A stretch of DNA of 64,000 nucleotides, taken from positions 16,262,001-16,326,000 of the forward strand of contig NC_092312.1 in NCBI RefSeq assembly GCF_036785885.1, read 5' to 3'. Shown piece by piece: positions 60,741-64,000 of this stretch. The stretch comes from Coffea arabica. Taxonomy: Eukaryota; Streptophyta; Magnoliopsida; Gentianales; Rubiaceae. The notes under the pieces were generated by a model. It did not search any database. It saw only the letters and a program-made list of their open reading frames with translations, and was not told where the DNA came from. Numbering within the stretch: the first letter of the stretch is position 1; each line of letters begins with the position of its first letter. Position numbers and translations under genes: made by a program.

Positions 60741-61200
60741 CAAAATTCAAGGTCAAACTTGCATTGATCGAGTTTGAATTCAAATTCAAGCAGTTCGAGT
60801 TACTTGACAAGTCGAGCACAAGTTTAATATATGAACCTCATCGAATTTAATCGAGTTTTACATATATTTTTTTAATTTTTTATTTAGTAGTATAAATTAT
60901 CTATTTTGTCCCTTATTTAAAATTATATAAAATTTAAATTTATATTTGTTAAACTCAATTAATTTCGACTGATCTCGAATTAATCTTAATTGGACTCGCT
61001 GTGTACGGGCTTGAGTTTGAACTTGATTATTGTAAAACAAAGTGGATCTCGAGCCCGACTCAATTCGAACGCAACCTTCTACTTTCTACGACCGCAAGTG
61101 CATTGTCGATTTTAGGATAAACACGAAAATGAGACTGTCTATTGAGGACAGAACTGTAAACCTACAAGCGGCATGCAGCCTGCGGTTCAACTCCGTTGTT
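60741..61200. other. TTCGAGTT-rich spacer
   Basis: A second stretch with the same 'aatcgagtt' phrases as the inserted block at 60117-60604 continues to about 61070, then turns GC-balanced. The last part, with AAACCCTAATCC at 61226 (a telo-box-like motif), starts a likely transcript. Confidence 0.4.
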
Positions 61201-61808
61201 ATAAATTACGAAAATTAAGTCAGAAAACCCTAATCCAATCTCACTGGAGCTGCGGCGGGTCTTATAGGTGGTGAGACGAAATCTGTGAGTGTGAGATCAC
61301 CGCTGCTAGCTTTGAGCTTAATCCTTTTAAACATGGGAGTATGTATCGTTTTGTGAAATGTTGAATTTGTGTTTGTTTTGTTGAGATTTTGAAGGAGAAG
61401 GTGCTATGATGACGATGATGTCATAATATCTCGTTAATCTGATTTCAACTGAGGAAAATCCTCCAATCCATTCTTACTAGACTGAGCACCTTCTCCTCCA
61501 ATTTTTCCTGTCAAAATTCTTATTTTGTGTGTGTGTGTGGGGGTGATTTATCCGTCTTACTTCCGGACAGTGTCCTTTTCCTTTCTATTTGATCTTTTGC
61601 ATCCTTCCTTTGTTTTTTTCCCCCTTTTTTTTTTTTTTGGTTTTGGGTTCGAACAAAATCTGCTATTTCTGGTGGCTTTCAGATTGGCATTTTCAGTGGC
61701 ATTACTATTATCATTACGTCAGGTTGTGGCTGGGTTGTTAATAGCTGATTTAAACTTTCCAGCTTTTGGGAGCTTTCTTTTTCCTTTCTTATTTTGTTTT
61801 CATCCCAG
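61200..61808 (+). other. Likely transcript with an intronic snoRNA
   Basis: A telo-box-like AAACCCTAATCC at 61226, a GC-rich patch and a possible start ATGGGA with a good donor GTATGT at 61340 suggest the 5' end of a small gene. The acceptor TTCATCCCAG at 61799-61808 ends a T-rich stretch. Host genes of plant snoRNAs often carry such telo boxes. The host protein is not established. Confidence 0.35.
61394..61496 (+). ncRNA. C/D-box snoRNA, target not assigned
   Basis: A perfect 11-bp terminal stem (GGAGAAGGTGC at 61394-61404 and GCACCTTCTCC at 61486-61496) closes a box C ATGATGA (61406-61412) and a box D CTGA (61482-61485). An internal D'-like CTGA lies at 61449-61452. Stem, spacing and box order fit a C/D snoRNA with a mature size near 90 nt. 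I cannot match the guides to a known rRNA site, so the gene name and methylation target are unknown. Confidence 0.75.
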
Positions 61809-61921
61809 CCTTTCCCGGTGGAAATGAGGAAATGAAGGGTTTTAATATACCTTGTTCATACAGGGGGAAATTGAGGGATCATATCAGGATGAGGCATCCT
61901 AATTCCCCTGCAAAAATATAA
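61809..61921 (+). pseudogene. C2H2-like zinc-finger exon (gene or fragment)
   Basis: After a good acceptor, one frame runs to a stop at 61919-61921 and reads ...FNIPCSYRGKLRDHIRMRHP, ending NSPAKI. The L-x2-H-x4-H spacing looks like the second half of a C2H2 finger. The matching upstream half is not in the window, so this may be the last exon of the snoRNA host or a broken copy. I do not recognise the family. Confidence 0.35.
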
Positions 61922-62035
61922 GTGGATTGGGCTCCAACCAAAGACTTGAAGATATTTTAAGAGAGAGAGAGAGAGACAGAGAGGGGGGGGGATGTGCTTG
62001 AAATAGCCGGCAACAGGGTGGCGGTTAGATAGACG
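61922..62035. repeat. AG microsatellite and G run
   Basis: Short spacer with (GA)n at 61961-61982 and a G run at 61983-61991. No gene. Confidence 0.5.
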
Positions 62036-62047
62036 GAGCCTCCATTC

Positions 62048-62155
62048 TTCTTTTTTTTTTTAATCGATAAGAAGAGGTCCCTATTTTAGAGAGGGGAGGA
62101 GAGGACCTGAGGAGGAGGTTCAAGTAATTCAGAGAGACTGAACCACCTACCGATA
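62048..62155 (-). mobile_element. Short truncated SINE-like retroposon, 12-bp target duplication
   Basis: 108 bp with a T tract at its left (poly(A) on the minus strand). The direct repeat gagcctccattc flanks it at 62036-62047 and 62156-62167. The tail reads ATCGATTAAAAAAAA. A head with full A and B boxes is not visible, so it is probably 5'-truncated. Confidence 0.7.
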
Positions 62156-62167
62156 GAGCCTCCATTC

Positions 62168-62501
62168 AATATATTTGTTCTTCTAACTGATGGACCCAAA
62201 AACTAATCAGCCAACACAAATGGTAAATTCTGTGACTCGTTCTGTGACATATACTGATAGGGCTGAATTGCACCAAGCGGGCCCAGATTCACGCGTGTCT
62301 AATTTAAATTCGTTTATTGCACACATTTTAATGCTAATTATACGTTGTTAAAGCATAAAAAAAAGTGGCTAATTCCTCTGTTTATTGTCAACAAAAAAAA
62401 AAAAAAAAAATCGTGCAAGTATTGATCTGACAAAGAGGAAGTATTGAACTCTGCTACTAAAGCCCGCTAGGCTACCAAAATTTTTTTCAGAAAAAAATTA
62501 C
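62168..62501. other. Spacer
   Basis: AT-rich with an A run at 62393-62410. I see no gene or repeat with defined ends. Confidence 0.4.
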
Positions 62502-62995
62502 TGGCTATACAGCCCAGTAGCCTTGATCGCCGGTCATGCAAAGAGTGGGGAAGCTTCTCGCTTGTTTTCTCATAAACCTTCCAGAAATGTGATTTCTTAG
62601 ACTCGCAGAACGGTTTGAGTACGCAGATGCACTGGCGTTGTATCTGGAAATGGAGAAAGAGAAAGGAGTGAGACCCAACCAAATGACCATAGCTATACTC
62701 GGTTATAGGACCAACTGCTACTTCCGAATCTTTTCGACGGATATTCACATCTTTCCTGCCTAATCGTGATTGCTGATGCGGGGGGAAGGCATTTCACCGG
62801 ATGACATCACATTTGTTGGGGCAATCTTGGTGTGCAGGCATAAAGGACGAGAACTCTTCAAGGCAATGGAGCAATAATTTTCTCTCACTCCTAGACTGGA
62901 ACATTATATGGATGTATGATTGATCTTTTAGGTCGTGCAGTGCAGGAGACTTGCAAGAAGCTTATCATCTTATACAGAGAGTAGCATGCCCATGA
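62502..62995 (+). pseudogene. Decayed pentatricopeptide-repeat (PPR) protein copy
   Basis: The plus strand carries pieces of a PLS-class PPR protein: LIAGHAKSGEASRLF, NVIS, YADALALYLEMEKEKGVRPN and QMTIA, then GEGISPDDITFVGAILVCRH and a degenerate LEHY...MIDLLGRA, EAYHLIQR. PPR proteins bind organelle RNA. Stop codons and frame changes interrupt it at several points, and both ends are missing, so it is a dead fragment, likely copied from a gene elsewhere. Confidence 0.85.
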
Positions 62996-63011
62996 GACCT
63001 AACAGATCTCT

Positions 63012-63748
63012 AGGGTCCGTTTGGATTCCTTATTTTTGTTTCTGTTTTTGAAAAATTATTTTTCACGTTCCAAATACTATAGTAAATGTGTATTTTCAAA
63101 ACAAACTCCAAAAACATCATATCCAAACATTATATAAAAAACAACTCCATATGTATATTTCAATTATGTATATTATATATATATATATTATATTAATATA
63201 AATTGAAATATACAAATTGAAAATTATATTTATATATTATATAATATTTATATTAATACATTTATACATAATATTAATATATATTTATAATATATTAATT
63301 TATACATTTATATAATATTCATTTATAATTTATAATAATATACACTTATACATTTATAAATATATTTATATTATTATTATATATAATATAATACATTTAT
63401 AATACATTTATATAAATATATAAATATATTTATTTATAAATATTTATAAATATTTATTTATAAATATTTTTATATATTTATTTATAAATATTTATAAATG
63501 TATTATAAATGCATAAATGTATATTTATATAAAAATATAAAAATTTTAAATTATAAAAATACTCAAAAATATGTTTTAAAAATACCTCCAAAAATAATCC
63601 AAAAAATATCTACAGTAAAAGTTTTTCATATAATTTTTCAAAAATAACCCTAAAAATAACTAATCAAAACGAACTTGTATTTTAAAAATGAAATATTACA
63701 GTGCTATTTTTAAAAAATAACCCAAAAATAGCTAATCCAAACGGAGCC
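63012..63748. mobile_element. hAT-like MITE swollen by AT-rich repeat
   Basis: The ends GGGTCCGTTTGGATT and AATCCAAACGGAGCC are inverted. An 8-bp target duplication with one mismatch (agatctct at 63004-63011, agatctgt at 63749-63756) fits the hAT superfamily. The middle (about 63160-63540) is almost pure A/T made of 'tataaatatttataa' units. The inner arms near each end repeat 'ccaaaaa' and 'gttttt' phrases. Confidence 0.8.
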
Positions 63749-63756
63749 AGATCTGT

Positions 63757-64000
63757 TATTTGGGGGACAATGCAGCCTTTTGCCTTTTGGCCTTTTGATG
63801 ACGGCTGCTGGGCTTAGCCATCAGTTTAAAAAAAAAACAGATGGTGCCAAGGGTGACAACAAAATATTAAGTACTGACTGAATGAGGAAGTCGCGTCTCG
63901 TAGTAGTCATAAAATTAAGTACTGGAATCAAAGTGTGTGGTTTAAAATTCATGTGGTGTCTAAGAAGTCAAATAACAATTTCAACACGGGATCACCGTCA
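63757..64000. other. Right-edge spacer
   Basis: Mixed sequence with no gene or repeat that I can support. It may be the promoter of a gene outside the window. Confidence 0.35.

Noticed and set aside
61432-61481. Two 8-base matches between the snoRNA (ctcgttaa, cctccaat) and neighbouring 18S rRNA sites
   Set aside because: They are in the wrong order for one helix, are not next to a D box, and about two such matches are expected by chance in 1.8 kb.
61525-61827. 100-codon frame after the snoRNA
   Set aside because: Phe/Leu-rich translation of pyrimidine tracts; better explained as intron.
1-64000. A new multi-gene system or gene cluster
   Set aside because: The genes are ordinary, unrelated plant genes; PCBER and laccase share a broad pathway but nothing shows joint regulation.

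Overview
The window is nuclear DNA from a flowering plant. The genes have many exons with GT-AG introns, the spacers are AT-rich, and they are full of non-LTR retroelements, MITEs and a Helitron. The ADP-glucose pyrophosphorylase large subunit resembles the potato tuber type closely, so I infer a eudicot, probably an asterid. The species cannot be named from the sequence. All splice sites below come from GT/AG signals, reading frame and family alignment recalled from memory; there is no transcript evidence.

Layout. 0.3-4.2 kb (+): AGPase large subunit (starch synthesis). 5.8-10.9 kb (-): a PCH1-like phytochrome-B partner. 11-25 kb: an accessory stretch with MITEs, SINE-like retroposons, a 4.4-kb LINE with an open 1385-codon ORF2, and an old LTR-like fossil. 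25.4-29 kb (+): RER1, a Golgi-to-ER retrieval receptor. 29-32.7 kb: a cluster of MITEs plus a two-headed SINE. 32.8-38.8 kb (+): the SPB1-type rRNA 2'-O-methyltransferase. 39.6-45.9 kb (-): two isoflavone-reductase-like genes, a PCBER and an At4g34540-like paralogue. 47.1-48.5 kb (+): syntaxin SYP112. 49.5-51.7 kb (-): laccase. 52.9-54.9 kb (-): pectinesterase. 56.4-61 kb: a local duplication split by a 2.6-kb Helitron that carries a nested SINE. 61.2-61.9 kb: a C/D snoRNA, possibly intronic. 62.5-63.0 kb: a PPR pseudogene. 63.0-63.7 kb: an AT-expanded hAT-like MITE.

The genes form no operon or single pathway. PCBER and laccase both act on phenylpropanoid/lignin chemistry, and pectinesterase acts on the cell wall. 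From memory, Arabidopsis has the same neighbours: APL3-RER1A-PCBER1 (At4g39210-39230) and APL4-RER1B-PE11 (At2g21590-21610). This looks like an ancient conserved block.

I found no undescribed multi-gene system. The best second-look items are the Helitron with its empty site in the same window, the two-headed SINE with one 19-bp target duplication, an IFR-like gene whose last intron starts CT instead of GT, a LINE and a SINE that share a 3' tail, and the unassigned C/D snoRNA.
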